The position numbers were made by a program, and so were the translations under genes. From NCBI RefSeq assembly GCF_004770055.1, contig NZ_RQEP01000016.1, positions 1 through 64,000 on the forward strand: DNA of 64,000 nucleotides, read 5' to 3'. Numbering within the stretch: the stretch's first letter is position 1; every line of letters begins with the position of its first letter. Under the pieces are notes generated by a model that saw nothing but the letters and a program-made list of their open reading frames with translations, searched no databases and was not told the DNA's origin. The DNA comes from Leptospira semungkisensis (GTDB lineage: Bacteria > Spirochaetota > Leptospiria > Leptospirales > Leptospiraceae). Of the stretch, positions 48,545 to 56,982 are shown piece after piece.

Positions 48545-48916
48545 TTTTTTTAATTCTCTATTATTAGGACAGAGGAAACTTCCTCTAAGTTTCTATTTTT
48601 CTAAAAACCGTAAACTTCAAGTGAACTTGAACTTAACTAGACTAAAGTCTCTACATAACGTAACGAAAAATGAACCCTAGTATATTATAATAATTGAATA
48701 TATAAATGGAACGCGGTTCAAAAAATCCGTTCCATGAAGGACAAAAATTTGAAAATCCTTTAGTAAGTGGAAAGCAGTCTAATGGATATAAGGATGAAAA
48801 TGCCTCGGGGATTTCGTATTACCTATCCCCAACTCCATTCTCTTTCTAGAAAAGCCTTTCGAACGATTTAAAACCCTTGGACGAATTGAGCTTATACTTT
48901 AGTTTGGTTCTTATCC
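48545..48916. other. Intergenic region with divergent promoters
   Basis: A 372-bp AT-rich gap between the divergent SGNH lipoprotein and lipoate ligase genes. No reading frame of interest. It contains a short palindrome, TTCAAGT-GA-ACTTGAA (48616-48631), that could be an operator. No strict -35/-10 pair was found for either gene. Confidence 0.45.
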
Positions 48917-49750
48917 ATGCGGACCTTCTTACTGAATCAAAAAGCGATCCGAACTCCTTATTATAATTTGGCAATGGAAGAGGCACTCGCTCTTCAATTG
49001 GTTTCTCACGGACTAGTAGCTGGTTTGCGTTTTTGGGAAGGACCGCGTTCTATTATTCTAGGGCTTTCTGAAAAACCAGAGATATGTGCGGGCAAAGAGA
49101 ATCTTAATCCCTTTTTATCCGAGTTTCAAACAAGACCATTGCCTAAGAAACCTTCTTCGCATGATCCGGTGTATATCGCGCGAAGAGCCAGCGGAGGCGG
49201 GACCGTAGTCCATGAGCCGAACTGGAATTTGAATTTTAGTTTGTTTGTCTCTCTAAAGGTTAAGCCTGAATTATATCCTGTTTCCGGTTCTTATCAAATT
49301 TTTCTAGGCCTCATTTCTTCTGCCCTGAACCGCCAAGGGCTTTCCACAAAGTGCAAGGGCAAATCGGATCTGGCTATGGAACTTTCTCCAGGCCATTGGA
49401 AGAAGATCTCGGGGAATGCTCAGTTCAGAAAGAGGGACTGCATCGTGCAGCATGGAACTCTGATCCTGGATTCTAGACTGATCCCATTGGTGACGGAACT
49501 TCTTCCCCATCCTCCCGAAGAACCGGATTATAGAAAAGGAAGGGCCCATGATAGCTTCGTGACTTCCCTTCCTTCTTCTTTTTCGCCTGGAAAATTCAAG
49601 GAAGACCTTTCCCTTTTATTTGCGGATTATATGGGGGTTGAAAACCTGGGTATGGGAGTCGACTCTTCCTTCTTACAATCAGTTCGCAAGGACACGAATC
49701 GCCTATTTCAGGAAAAATACGCAAACCTGCCCTATATTCTGGGAGAATGA
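48917..49750 (+). CDS. Lipoate-protein ligase A family protein
   Basis: A 277-aa biotin/lipoyl ligase-fold protein. The family motif [23 protein letters not shown] (residues about 89-111; RRxSGGGxVxHD-like) binds the lipoyl-adenylate, and CKGKSDLAM and [24 protein letters not shown] provide the conserved Lys and the second motif. It should attach lipoate (or octanoate) to E2 or H proteins. LplA, LipM-type octanoyltransferase and LipL are alternatives I cannot exclude. It has an ATG with only a weak ribosome binding site. The glyA frame begins at its stop codon. Confidence 0.85.
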   Translation: MRTFLLNQKAIRTPYYNLAMEEALALQLVSHGLVAGLRFWEGPRSIILGLSEKPEICAGKENLNPFLSEFQTRPLPKKPSSHDPVYIARRASGGGTVVHEPNWNLNFSLFVSLKVKPELYPVSGSYQIFLGLISSALNRQGLSTKCKGKSDLAMELSPGHWKKISGNAQFRKRDCIVQHGTLILDSRLIPLVTELLPHPPEEPDYRKGRAHDSFVTSLPSSFSPGKFKEDLSLLFADYMGVENLGMGVDSSFLQSVRKDTNRLFQEKYANLPYILGE

Positions 49751-49776
49751 TCTCCAAAAACCAAACCGAGGAAACG

Positions 49777-51024
49777 ATGAAATACCTTCCCCAACAAGAT
49801 CCCGAAATTTTCCGAGCTTTGAAAGCAGAGGACCAAAGACAGGACGAGAACCTGGAAATGATCGCCTCCGAGAACTTCGTGTCCCAAGCGGTTTTGGAGG
49901 CTTACGGCTCCACTCTCACGAATAAGTATGCGGAAGGTTATCCTGGCAAAAGATATTATAATGGCTGTGTGAACGCGGATGCGGTCGAATCCTTAGCGAT
50001 CGAAAGAGCTAAAAAAATCTTTAGCGCAGAATACGCAAACGTGCAACCCCACTCCGGAGCTCAGGCAAACATGGCGGTCTTCTTGGCTTGCATGGAACCT
50101 GGTGATTCTTTCTTAGGAATGAACCTGGCTCATGGAGGTCACTTAACCCACGGCTCTCCAGTAAACATCAGCGGAAGATATTATAAACCAATCCCGTACG
50201 GTGTGGATCCTAAAACCGAAACCATCGATTATTCCGCTCTTGCAGCGCTTGCAAAAGAACATAAACCGAAACTGATCGTTGCAGGTGCTTCTGCCTATTC
50301 TAGGACAATCGATTTCGATAAATTTGCTGAGATCGCCAAAAGCGTGGGCGCAAAACTCATGGCGGACATCGCTCATATATCCGGTCTAGTAGCAACAGGA
50401 TATCATCCTTCTCCTATTCCTAGTTTCGACTATGTTACTACTACCACTCATAAGACCCTAAGAGGTCCGAGAGGTGGATTAATTCTTTCTAAATTAGAAA
50501 ATGAGAAAATACTAAATTCTAGAGTTTTCCCTGGGATCCAAGGCGGACCCTTAATGCACGTGATCGCAGCCAAAGCAGTGGCTTTCGGTGAGGCATTGTC
50601 TCCGGATTACAAGAAATACATAGAAACAGTTCTCGCAAACGCAAAGACTCTCGCAGAAGTATTCGTGAAGAGAGGATTCAGAGTGGTGAGCGGTGGCACA
50701 GACAATCACCTGGTACTATTGGATGTTTCCGTAAAAGGTCTCACCGGTGCTAAGGCTGCCGATGGGTTGGACGAAGTGGGAGTAACAGTGAACAAAAACG
50801 CGATCCCATTCGATCAAAATCCTCCTGCAGTCGCTTCCGGGATCCGCTTAGGAACTCCTGCGCTAACTACTAGAGGTTTAAAGCCTGCTGATATCGAAAA
50901 AGTAGGAAACCTGATCTGCGATTTCTTGGACAATCCTGATGATGAGAAAACCAAGGAGAAAGTTCGTAACGGAGTGAAGGAAATTACTCAACAATTTCCG
51001 ATGAATAGCTTCCGCTTAGACTGA
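49777..51024 (+). CDS. glyA: Serine hydroxymethyltransferase
   Basis: A 415-aa PLP enzyme converting serine and tetrahydrofolate to glycine and methylene-THF. Seen: [39 protein letters not shown] and the PLP Lys in [14 protein letters not shown]. The frame also has an ATG at 49747 that overlaps the ligase stop, but 49777 has GAGG 6 bases upstream and matches the family N-terminus. Coupling to the lipoate ligase is suggestive, because glycine cleavage H protein needs lipoylation. A hairpin follows the stop. Confidence 0.96.
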   Translation: MKYLPQQDPEIFRALKAEDQRQDENLEMIASENFVSQAVLEAYGSTLTNKYAEGYPGKRYYNGCVNADAVESLAIERAKKIFSAEYANVQPHSGAQANMAVFLACMEPGDSFLGMNLAHGGHLTHGSPVNISGRYYKPIPYGVDPKTETIDYSALAALAKEHKPKLIVAGASAYSRTIDFDKFAEIAKSVGAKLMADIAHISGLVATGYHPSPIPSFDYVTTTTHKTLRGPRGGLILSKLENEKILNSRVFPGIQGGPLMHVIAAKAVAFGEALSPDYKKYIETVLANAKTLAEVFVKRGFRVVSGGTDNHLVLLDVSVKGLTGAKAADGLDEVGVTVNKNAIPFDQNPPAVASGIRLGTPALTTRGLKPADIEKVGNLICDFLDNPDDEKTKEKVRNGVKEITQQFPMNSFRLD

Positions 51025-51035
51025 GATCCGATATC

Positions 51036-51057
51036 TCTCCGGTCGAAAGACCGGAGA
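51036..51057 (+). terminator. GAAA-loop hairpin after glyA
   Basis: TCTCCGGTC, a GAAA tetraloop and GACCGGAGA form a very stable 9-bp stem 11 bp after the glyA stop. No U-tract follows, so it may be a 3'-end stabiliser or Rho-assisted terminator rather than an intrinsic one. Confidence 0.55.
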
Positions 51058-51117
51058 ACCATTCCTCACCGCGAGAAACCTCTTGACGGTTCTTTTATAG
51101 AATTTATTATTTTTCGC

Positions 51118-53091
51118 ATGTTTCTCCTAGGCCAGGACACTGGCGGCCCCATCCTGATTTGGCCCGAATTCTCTTGGAGTTCTGTAGCCAAAGGGACTAT
51201 CTTCCTTGTAGCAGTATTATTGACAGCCTATTTCGTCCAACGTCACTTACGTCGAAAGAATTCTCTTTCGAAAGAGTATAAAACGAGGATATTAACCAAG
51301 CTACAATTACACAAATTCCATTCCAAAGATATACCTCTCTTTCATTCCTTTTTAGATCAGGTGTCGGATACAGATCTGAAGAGATTAGCGGAAGATCCAG
51401 CTTGGTATAGAAGGTATTTTCTTCCTGAATTTTTGCAGTTCTTAGCTGAACAAAGCAATCGCCCTGCTTGGAAAGATATTCTGACCATTCATACCTTGGA
51501 TCATTTGATTGAAGATCACCAAGGACATCCGAAAAAATTTATCACAGCAATCCTAAAGACCGATTCTGAAGAGATCTTTCCCGCACTCATAAAGACACAA
51601 GAGTTGGATGCGAGCTCTGTTCAGAAAGAATTCAAGGCAGTAATTTATACGAAAAAAGGAAACTCCTCCTTCTCCCTTTCCAGATACGGTAAGATACAAG
51701 TACTAATTCCTAACGAAAGCAAGAGATGGTTCCGTTCAGAAGCGATCCTAATCTCCCAAGAAGGCACAAGCCTGATCCTACAGCTCCAAACTTCTCCGGA
51801 ATTAGACCCTAAAATAGACGAGCAATGGACGGATACAACCAAAGCAGATTCAATATTCAAGGATCCGGCGGTTCCAGAAGAATATAAGAACAGTTTATTG
51901 CAAATCCTCGAGTATTCAGGATTAAACACAAGCCACCAGGGAGAGATCGTTCGTCTAGTCGGAATATTTAAGGAACATCCAGGCTTACTTCGCAGACAAC
52001 ACAAAGAAGAAGATTATAAAATTCTAATTCATCTCTACAAGGCCTGCTTCATTAAATTTCGCGCTCATAGGGCAAGTGTTCCGAAACCTGTTCTTCTTTT
52101 TTTGCATTATTTCTATTTGGACGAGGAACTTTTTCCCACCAAACGGATCAAGGAATTAGAAAACGCTATCAGCAATTTCCAAACCTCTATCTCGGATCTT
52201 CAATATGCAGAAGCAAAACTTTCGATCCATCTTCTTCCTGACTGGTTGAATCTGATCTTAGCAGGCAAGAAAAAACCTTCTAAGAACCAATTAGGGCAAA
52301 GCTACGAACAGGTAAAAAAATCGGAACTTCGCTGGAACCAAACTCTTGAAGAAGAGAATCTACAGAGCAAAGAATATCTTTCTCATATTCTGGATTGGGA
52401 ATTGGAAAATCTGCTCTCTCACGGACTTACGGGAATTTCCTTGAGTCCGAACTTATCCTATCCGATCTCAGCAGAAGATCAATTCTATGGACTCACTGAG
52501 GATAATCTTGCTTTTCCAAATAATATTATAACACAAGCGGAGAAGGTGCTCAAAACGGATCCAGGTCTTTTCATAAGACAGCTCAATGATTCACCTTCTT
52601 CTAACCAAAGCCCGGACAATTCTTCAAAGAGAGAAATGTATGCGGACTGTATTCTACTTCCTTATGCAGGAAATCGAGGAATCCTCTGGCAGGATTCTGT
52701 AGAAGATAATCTATCGTATTGCAGGATCCTATTTCCTATGATCTTAGGAGAGAAGTTGACCTTAATCGTTACGAAAGTCTTAGGTGAGTTCCGTTGGGAA
52801 ACAGAAAGGAGCTTAAGAGGTCATAAGTGGAAGGAATCAATTCCTGCCTCGATCACTTCTGAGTATTTCAACTATATAGAGAACTTTCGAAGAAACCCTC
52901 ATCTAACCGTCGAGGCAAAGAAAAGAGTGGATCAGCAGTGGACAAAAACTGGAAAGAATATCAAGGATATGTTCAGCATTGATTATGCAAATTGGATCCT
53001 CTTAGAAGCGGAAGGAAAACCCAGGCTGAATCGGATAGCAAGAGAGATATTGAACCGTTTTGTGCCGATCCAAATAAAGCCTTCCCCTTAA
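51118..53091 (+). CDS. Large hypothetical protein with N-terminal TM
   Basis: A 657-aa protein with one TM helix near the N-terminus (about residues 24-42), then a long, mostly helical cytoplasmic part. A region about residues 175-220 (FKAVIYTKKG...KIQVLIPNESKRWFRSEAILI) looks beta-rich and could be a PilZ-like barrel, but lacks the RxxxR and DxSxxG signatures. No catalytic motif was recognised. It stands alone between glyA and the PycTM-like gene, with a strong hairpin after its stop. I cannot assign a function. Confidence 0.6.
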   Translation: MFLLGQDTGGPILIWPEFSWSSVAKGTIFLVAVLLTAYFVQRHLRRKNSLSKEYKTRILTKLQLHKFHSKDIPLFHSFLDQVSDTDLKRLAEDPAWYRRYFLPEFLQFLAEQSNRPAWKDILTIHTLDHLIEDHQGHPKKFITAILKTDSEEIFPALIKTQELDASSVQKEFKAVIYTKKGNSSFSLSRYGKIQVLIPNESKRWFRSEAILISQEGTSLILQLQTSPELDPKIDEQWTDTTKADSIFKDPAVPEEYKNSLLQILEYSGLNTSHQGEIVRLVGIFKEHPGLLRRQHKEEDYKILIHLYKACFIKFRAHRASVPKPVLLFLHYFYLDEELFPTKRIKELENAISNFQTSISDLQYAEAKLSIHLLPDWLNLILAGKKKPSKNQLGQSYEQVKKSELRWNQTLEEENLQSKEYLSHILDWELENLLSHGLTGISLSPNLSYPISAEDQFYGLTEDNLAFPNNIITQAEKVLKTDPGLFIRQLNDSPSSNQSPDNSSKREMYADCILLPYAGNRGILWQDSVEDNLSYCRILFPMILGEKLTLIVTKVLGEFRWETERSLRGHKWKESIPASITSEYFNYIENFRRNPHLTVEAKKRVDQQWTKTGKNIKDMFSIDYANWILLEAEGKPRLNRIAREILNRFVPIQIKPSP

Positions 53092-53116
53092 TCCATCTCC
53101 TCTCGGATCTGGCACG

Positions 53117-53142
53117 TACAGGCTTTCGCAAGAAAGCCTGTA
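53117..53142. terminator. GCAA-loop hairpin between convergent genes
   Basis: TACAGGCTTTC, a GCAA tetraloop and GAAAGCCTGTA form a perfect 11-bp stem between two convergent genes. TTAAGAAATTTT follows on the plus strand, which is AT-rich but not a true U-tract. It probably ends both transcripts. Confidence 0.6.
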
Positions 53143-53152
53143 TTAAGAAATT

Positions 53153-53725
53153 TTAAATTACTCCCCTGAGCTCCAATAGAATCAGAACTACCGCAGAAAT
53201 AAATCCTACAAGAAAGCAGCGATAACTCCAGCGTAGATACTTGTATTTTCTAAAATACAAAGCCTTGCCCATCTGATAGAGATCTCGAGTCAATGCCTCA
53301 TAGACAAAAGGATCTTGGTTCACAATAGCTTCCATCTGCTTCATAAAATCCGGTTCCGTGCCGGTTGCGAAATTTCCAAAGAAGAGAGGATTTGAACTGC
53401 CGTTCTTTTTCTGTTTGATCGTTGGCATGACAGCAAAGATGGCAAGTGTTGCTGCGACTACTATGAATACCATAAGAGTCATGAGCCCGACTCTATATGT
53501 AGGTTTCTGAACGTAGCCCAAGGAAAGAGAAAGTATTACGAAGGAAGCAGCGATCAGTATATTCGCCTTTTGGTCCGCCATCATACTCAATTGAGAATGA
53601 TGTTGGTGCACAGTCCTAAAAAGATAATCCACCGAAGATCTAGCGTGAACGTTTTTAAAATAATCGGATTCCATTTTAGTCCAATGATTGCGGTCAATAA
53701 TTTCCGACAAGACATAATTTGACAT
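53153..53725 (-). CDS. DUF5706/PycTM-like membrane protein
   Basis: A 190-aa protein with TM helices at about residues 55-73, 78-100 and 165-187. The segment SQLSMMADQKANILIAASFVILSLSLGY (helical segment with DxKAxxL ahead of the first TM) is the hallmark of DUF5706 proteins, a family that includes the membrane effectors of Pycsar antiphage systems. No pyrimidine cyclase gene is next to it, so a defence role is unproven; the family also has house-keeping-like orphan members. Divergent from the RecA-like gene with a 65-bp gap. Confidence 0.68.
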   Translation of the reverse strand: MSNYVLSEIIDRNHWTKMESDYFKNVHARSSVDYLFRTVHQHHSQLSMMADQKANILIAASFVILSLSLGYVQKPTYRVGLMTLMVFIVVAATLAIFAVMPTIKQKKNGSSNPLFFGNFATGTEPDFMKQMEAIVNQDPFVYEALTRDLYQMGKALYFRKYKYLRWSYRCFLVGFISAVVLILLELRGVI

Positions 53726-53755
53726 TCGTTTCCGGAACAGGTGGACTCAAAATAC

Positions 53756-53782
53756 TTTACATAATTTCACTTATCATATAAT
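53756..53782 (+). promoter_or_regulatory. Putative promoter of the RecA-like/PolB cassette
   Basis: TTTACA (53756-53761), a 15-base spacer and a perfect TATAAT (53777-53782). The ATG lies at 53791, so transcription would begin at or next to the start codon, suggesting a leaderless or nearly leaderless mRNA. No LexA-type TTTGN5CAAA palindrome was found in the gap. Confidence 0.5.
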
Positions 53783-53790
53783 TAGTATTT

Positions 53791-54438
53791 ATGGATCTAA
53801 ATCCTTTGGATGGTTTCAGAGAAGATCTCTATCGTCCTGTTTTGGGCTGGGGTCGAAATAGTCTGGGACTTCTTACAGGAAGAGAAGGAATCTATCGTTT
53901 AGCTCTTCGCTGGGAATACGCATTTGCAGTATCCGGATTTCAAGTCTTCAATCTGGACTGTGCAATTCGTTTCGATCCTTTTATCATTACGGATGAGACC
54001 CGGAAGAGAAGGGTTTCTCCTGAGGCACTCTTAGAAAAGATATTAGTCCAAAGAGCATTTACCCCGTACCAGATCCTGGATTCTCTTAAAGATATATCTA
54101 AATTCAAAAAAGATAATACGATCTATTTCCTTTTAGCACCCTGCAAACAATTTTTCGATGGGGATGTACAAGATGATGAAGGTAAGTTTCTATTAGAAAA
54201 ACTAGTATTAATCCTTCAATACATGAGATCCCAAAAGATCCCTATTATAGTTGTCGAATCCACTCGTTATACTCATCCCACATTCCAGGCAATCTTTCCC
54301 AAACTAGTAGAGCTCTCTGAAGATCTATGGGAGCTCAGAGTGGTCGAAGGCCATTCCTATTTGAAAATCAGAAAAACCAAAACCGCACCCGAGATCGTTT
54401 CGAGTCCGGTAGGGAGACAATCATGGGCAGAACAGTAA
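53791..54438 (+). CDS. RecA/RadA-fold protein with degenerate ATPase motifs
   Basis: A 215-aa cytoplasmic protein whose core matches the beta-strand order of RadA/Rad51/RecA: LGLLTGREGIYRLALRW at the P-loop position (residues 25-41), AVSGFQVFNLDCAIRFDPFII like the strand 'V..ID.E..F.P' (46-67), and LVQRAFTPYQILDSL (85-99) like the 'RA....Q...L' helix. The P-loop lacks GK[ST] and the Walker B strand (IYFLLAPCKQFFD) lacks the usual final Asp, so ATP hydrolysis is unlikely. It overlaps the 84-aa gene and heads the PolB operon. Dead RecA paralogues (ImuA, SulA types, RadB-like) act as polymerase or recombinase partners; that role is inferred. Confidence 0.6.
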   Translation: MDLNPLDGFREDLYRPVLGWGRNSLGLLTGREGIYRLALRWEYAFAVSGFQVFNLDCAIRFDPFIITDETRKRRVSPEALLEKILVQRAFTPYQILDSLKDISKFKKDNTIYFLLAPCKQFFDGDVQDDEGKFLLEKLVLILQYMRSQKIPIIVVESTRYTHPTFQAIFPKLVELSEDLWELRVVEGHSYLKIRKTKTAPEIVSSPVGRQSWAEQ

Positions 54439-54677
54439 TCCCCTATTCCAGGCAAATGCAGTATGTAGAATCCAGCCTGGGCCAATTCAGGAGAGGACTT
54501 CGCAAGCCGGATCAGGAAATCTTCGACGAGCTGATACGAGTTGCAAAGTTGCAGGTCCAAGCAGGAGTCATGGCATCTTCTCCTTATCCTATAGATACGA
54601 TGCTTCTCACTATGATGATAGATCTCAAAAAAGAGATCTTTCGGCTCAGAAAAGAATTAGAAAATCTCAGAGAATAA
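54423..54677 (+). CDS. 84-aa protein between the RecA-like and PolB genes
   Basis: An 84-aa charged, helical protein (ATG 54423, GGGAG about 8 bases upstream; overlaps the preceding stop by 16 bases). The C-terminal 25 residues (MMIDLKKEIFRLRKELENLRE) have a heptad-like coiled-coil pattern, and the middle shows a Lys/Gln helix. It ends 1 bp before the PolB start. Its small size and position between a RecA-fold protein and a polymerase suggest a bridging or clamp-like adaptor. No family recognised. Confidence 0.6.
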   Translation: MGRTVIPYSRQMQYVESSLGQFRRGLRKPDQEIFDELIRVAKLQVQAGVMASSPYPIDTMLLTMMIDLKKEIFRLRKELENLRE

Positions 54678-54678
54678 A

Positions 54679-56979
54679 TTGGAATCCAGAATCGCGAAGG
54701 GCCATCTCTTCGACGTATATCATGCAGAGGATACTGTATATCTTTGGCTAAAGGACGAAGAAGGAAGGCCACTTCTCTTCTTAGATAAATTTTATCCTAT
54801 CATTTATGCCAAGGGAGAAGAGGCACTACTGAGCAAATTAGTAAAACGTCTCTATGAGCTGGATGCAGTCTCCATCTCCGAACCTCCTCGATACGAAAGA
54901 AGAAAACTATTTTACGAAAATGAGATAGTCCCGGTCTTAAGGATAGTTATCTCCCGCCCCTCCGTTCTGCCCAGGATCAGCCGCAAGCTATATGCCTTGT
55001 ACGGCAAATTCGATATCTATCATTCAGACATGGACCTTCCTACTAGTTATATGTTCCAGAAAGGGCTCTTTCCTCTTTGCGAAATGGAGATCGAATACAC
55101 AGAAGATCCGGGAGGAAGAAGGATCGTCAATGTTAGATCCGATGATTCTCCCGAGATCATGGATTATAAAATACCAGAACTCAAGACCATGTATTTGGAA
55201 TTAAAGAAAAGCCATAGGATCTGTCTCGAATCCAATCCTCTGGTTATTCGAACCAAAACAGACTATCACGAACTACTGTGCAAGGACCCGAGAGATTTAT
55301 TAGAGAAACTAGATATTCTTCTTAAGATGGAAGATCCAGATATCATTCTTTCCAGACATGGGGACCAAGTAATCTTTCCTTATCTGTTTTCCCAAGCCCA
55401 GAGGATTGGTTTTCTTCCCGCATTGGATCGAGATAGATCCACTCCCATCCGCAGACATATAACGACCAAGGGCACTAGCTATTTCACCTACGGAAATATC
55501 GTATTTCGGGCACCTTCTTATCCTCTATTCGGAAGATGGCATATAGATTCCAAAAATAGCTTCGTATATAAGGAAGCCGATCTCCTAGGAATAGTTGAAC
55601 TCGCAAGACTCTCCAGGCTCCCGATGCAAAAAATGGCCAGAGCATCCACCGGCAAGGCACTCACCTATATAGAAATGGATGTGGCCTTAAGAAGAGGCTA
55701 TCTAGTCCCTTGGCAAAAAAGTGCGGTAGAGGCTCCAAAGACAGCTCTCCAACTTTTAGAAGCGGATAAGGGAGGACTCGTTTTTCAACCCAATATTTCA
55801 GAGGGCAAGACTGCGGAGAATGTGGCCCAATTGGATTTTGCCCAAATGTATCCAAGTATCATGGCAAATCACAATATTTCTCCTGAATGTGTAAATTGCA
55901 TGTGCTGCGGCCCGGATTCGGACGTGAATATAGTTCCAGATATAGGATATCGTATATGCAAAAAACGTAAAGGGATTGTCTCGGAAGCTCTCGAGCATGT
56001 GCTAAAGAGAAGGGCTCATTACAAACAACAATCCAAGATCACCTCGGGAGAAGTATTAGAAGCGTACAATGCAAAGCAAGCCAGCTTGAAATGGATGCTT
56101 GTAACTTCCTTCGGATATCTTGGATATAGAAACGCTAAATTCGGAAGATTGGAAAGTCATGAAAGCGTGAACGCATTCGGTAGAGAGAAGCTTCTGCTTG
56201 CAAAAGAAACCGCAGAGAACTACGGATACGAATTCGTACATGCGATCACGGATAGTATCTTTATCAAAAAACCAGGTTCTACTCCCTTCTCCGATGAGGA
56301 ATTAAATAAGCTCTGCGAAGAAATACATAAAAAAACGGATATAAAAATGGAAGTAGATGGGATTTACACCTGGCTACTATTTCCTCCTTCCAGCCAAGAC
56401 AGAGAAATGCCTGTCGCCAATAGATATATGGGAAGATTTCAATCCGGCAAACTGAAATGCAGAGGTATAGGAGCCAGAAGAAAGGATCTTCCCTATTTTG
56501 TGCGAAGGGTTCAAGAGGAAATGTTGGAATGGATGAGAGGCAAGGTTACGATTCGGGATTTGCAGGAAGCAGAAAGCGAGATACTTACCATTTATCACAA
56601 ATACGATTCCATGTTGAGAAGAGGAGAAGTCCCACCGGAAGAACTTCTCTTGCTCAAATCCAGTTCCAAGGAATTGGAAGAATACGAAGTCATGGGCGCA
56701 ACTGCACTATCTATGATGAAACTGAAAGATATGGGAATGGACGTGCAGGCAGGAGAGAAGCTTAAATATATAGTGCTCAACAGAAAGGCAAAGAATGCAG
56801 ACAGAAGATATATGCCTGAGGAAGAATTGCAGCTCCATCCAGAAAGAGTGAAGAAAGGAATAGATCTAGAATATTATAGAGAGCTTTTAGTCTCAGTCTT
56901 TCGGGAAATCTGGTTGGAGTTCGCTTCTTTTAAAGATTTCGATGCATTGATCGATCCACAAGGAAGATTTGATTTCTAA
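54679..56979 (+). CDS. Family B DNA polymerase with degenerate exonuclease
   Basis: A 766-aa family B DNA polymerase. Polymerase motifs look intact: motif A DFAQMYPSI (Asp386), motif B K471 with TSFGYLGYRNAKFG, motif C ITDS (Asp525). After motif A comes a Cys cluster (ECVNCMCC then IGYRICKKRKG), like archaeal-type PolB. The proofreading domain looks dead: at the ExoI position the sequence is MYLELK instead of FDIE, and at ExoII SRHGDQVIFPYL instead of GYNxxxFDxPYL; only the ExoIII YxxxD (Tyr297, Asp301) remains. A non-proofreading polymerase suggests translesion or repair synthesis. Start is TTG 54679, 1 bp after the 84-aa gene. Confidence 0.85.
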   Translation: MESRIAKGHLFDVYHAEDTVYLWLKDEEGRPLLFLDKFYPIIYAKGEEALLSKLVKRLYELDAVSISEPPRYERRKLFYENEIVPVLRIVISRPSVLPRISRKLYALYGKFDIYHSDMDLPTSYMFQKGLFPLCEMEIEYTEDPGGRRIVNVRSDDSPEIMDYKIPELKTMYLELKKSHRICLESNPLVIRTKTDYHELLCKDPRDLLEKLDILLKMEDPDIILSRHGDQVIFPYLFSQAQRIGFLPALDRDRSTPIRRHITTKGTSYFTYGNIVFRAPSYPLFGRWHIDSKNSFVYKEADLLGIVELARLSRLPMQKMARASTGKALTYIEMDVALRRGYLVPWQKSAVEAPKTALQLLEADKGGLVFQPNISEGKTAENVAQLDFAQMYPSIMANHNISPECVNCMCCGPDSDVNIVPDIGYRICKKRKGIVSEALEHVLKRRAHYKQQSKITSGEVLEAYNAKQASLKWMLVTSFGYLGYRNAKFGRLESHESVNAFGREKLLLAKETAENYGYEFVHAITDSIFIKKPGSTPFSDEELNKLCEEIHKKTDIKMEVDGIYTWLLFPPSSQDREMPVANRYMGRFQSGKLKCRGIGARRKDLPYFVRRVQEEMLEWMRGKVTIRDLQEAESEILTIYHKYDSMLRRGEVPPEELLLLKSSSKELEEYEVMGATALSMMKLKDMGMDVQAGEKLKYIVLNRKAKNADRRYMPEEELQLHPERVKKGIDLEYYRELLVSVFREIWLEFASFKDFDALIDPQGRFDF

Positions 56980-56982
56980 AAC

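Noticed and set aside
53153..53725. Complete Pycsar antiphage system
   Set aside because: The effector-like gene has no adjacent nucleotide cyclase; the neighbouring genes encode a hypothetical protein and the RecA-like/PolB cassette.
53726..53790. Possible LexA box controlling the PolB cassette
   Set aside because: Looked for TTTGN5CAAA-type palindromes and found none; only a -35/-10 pair is visible.
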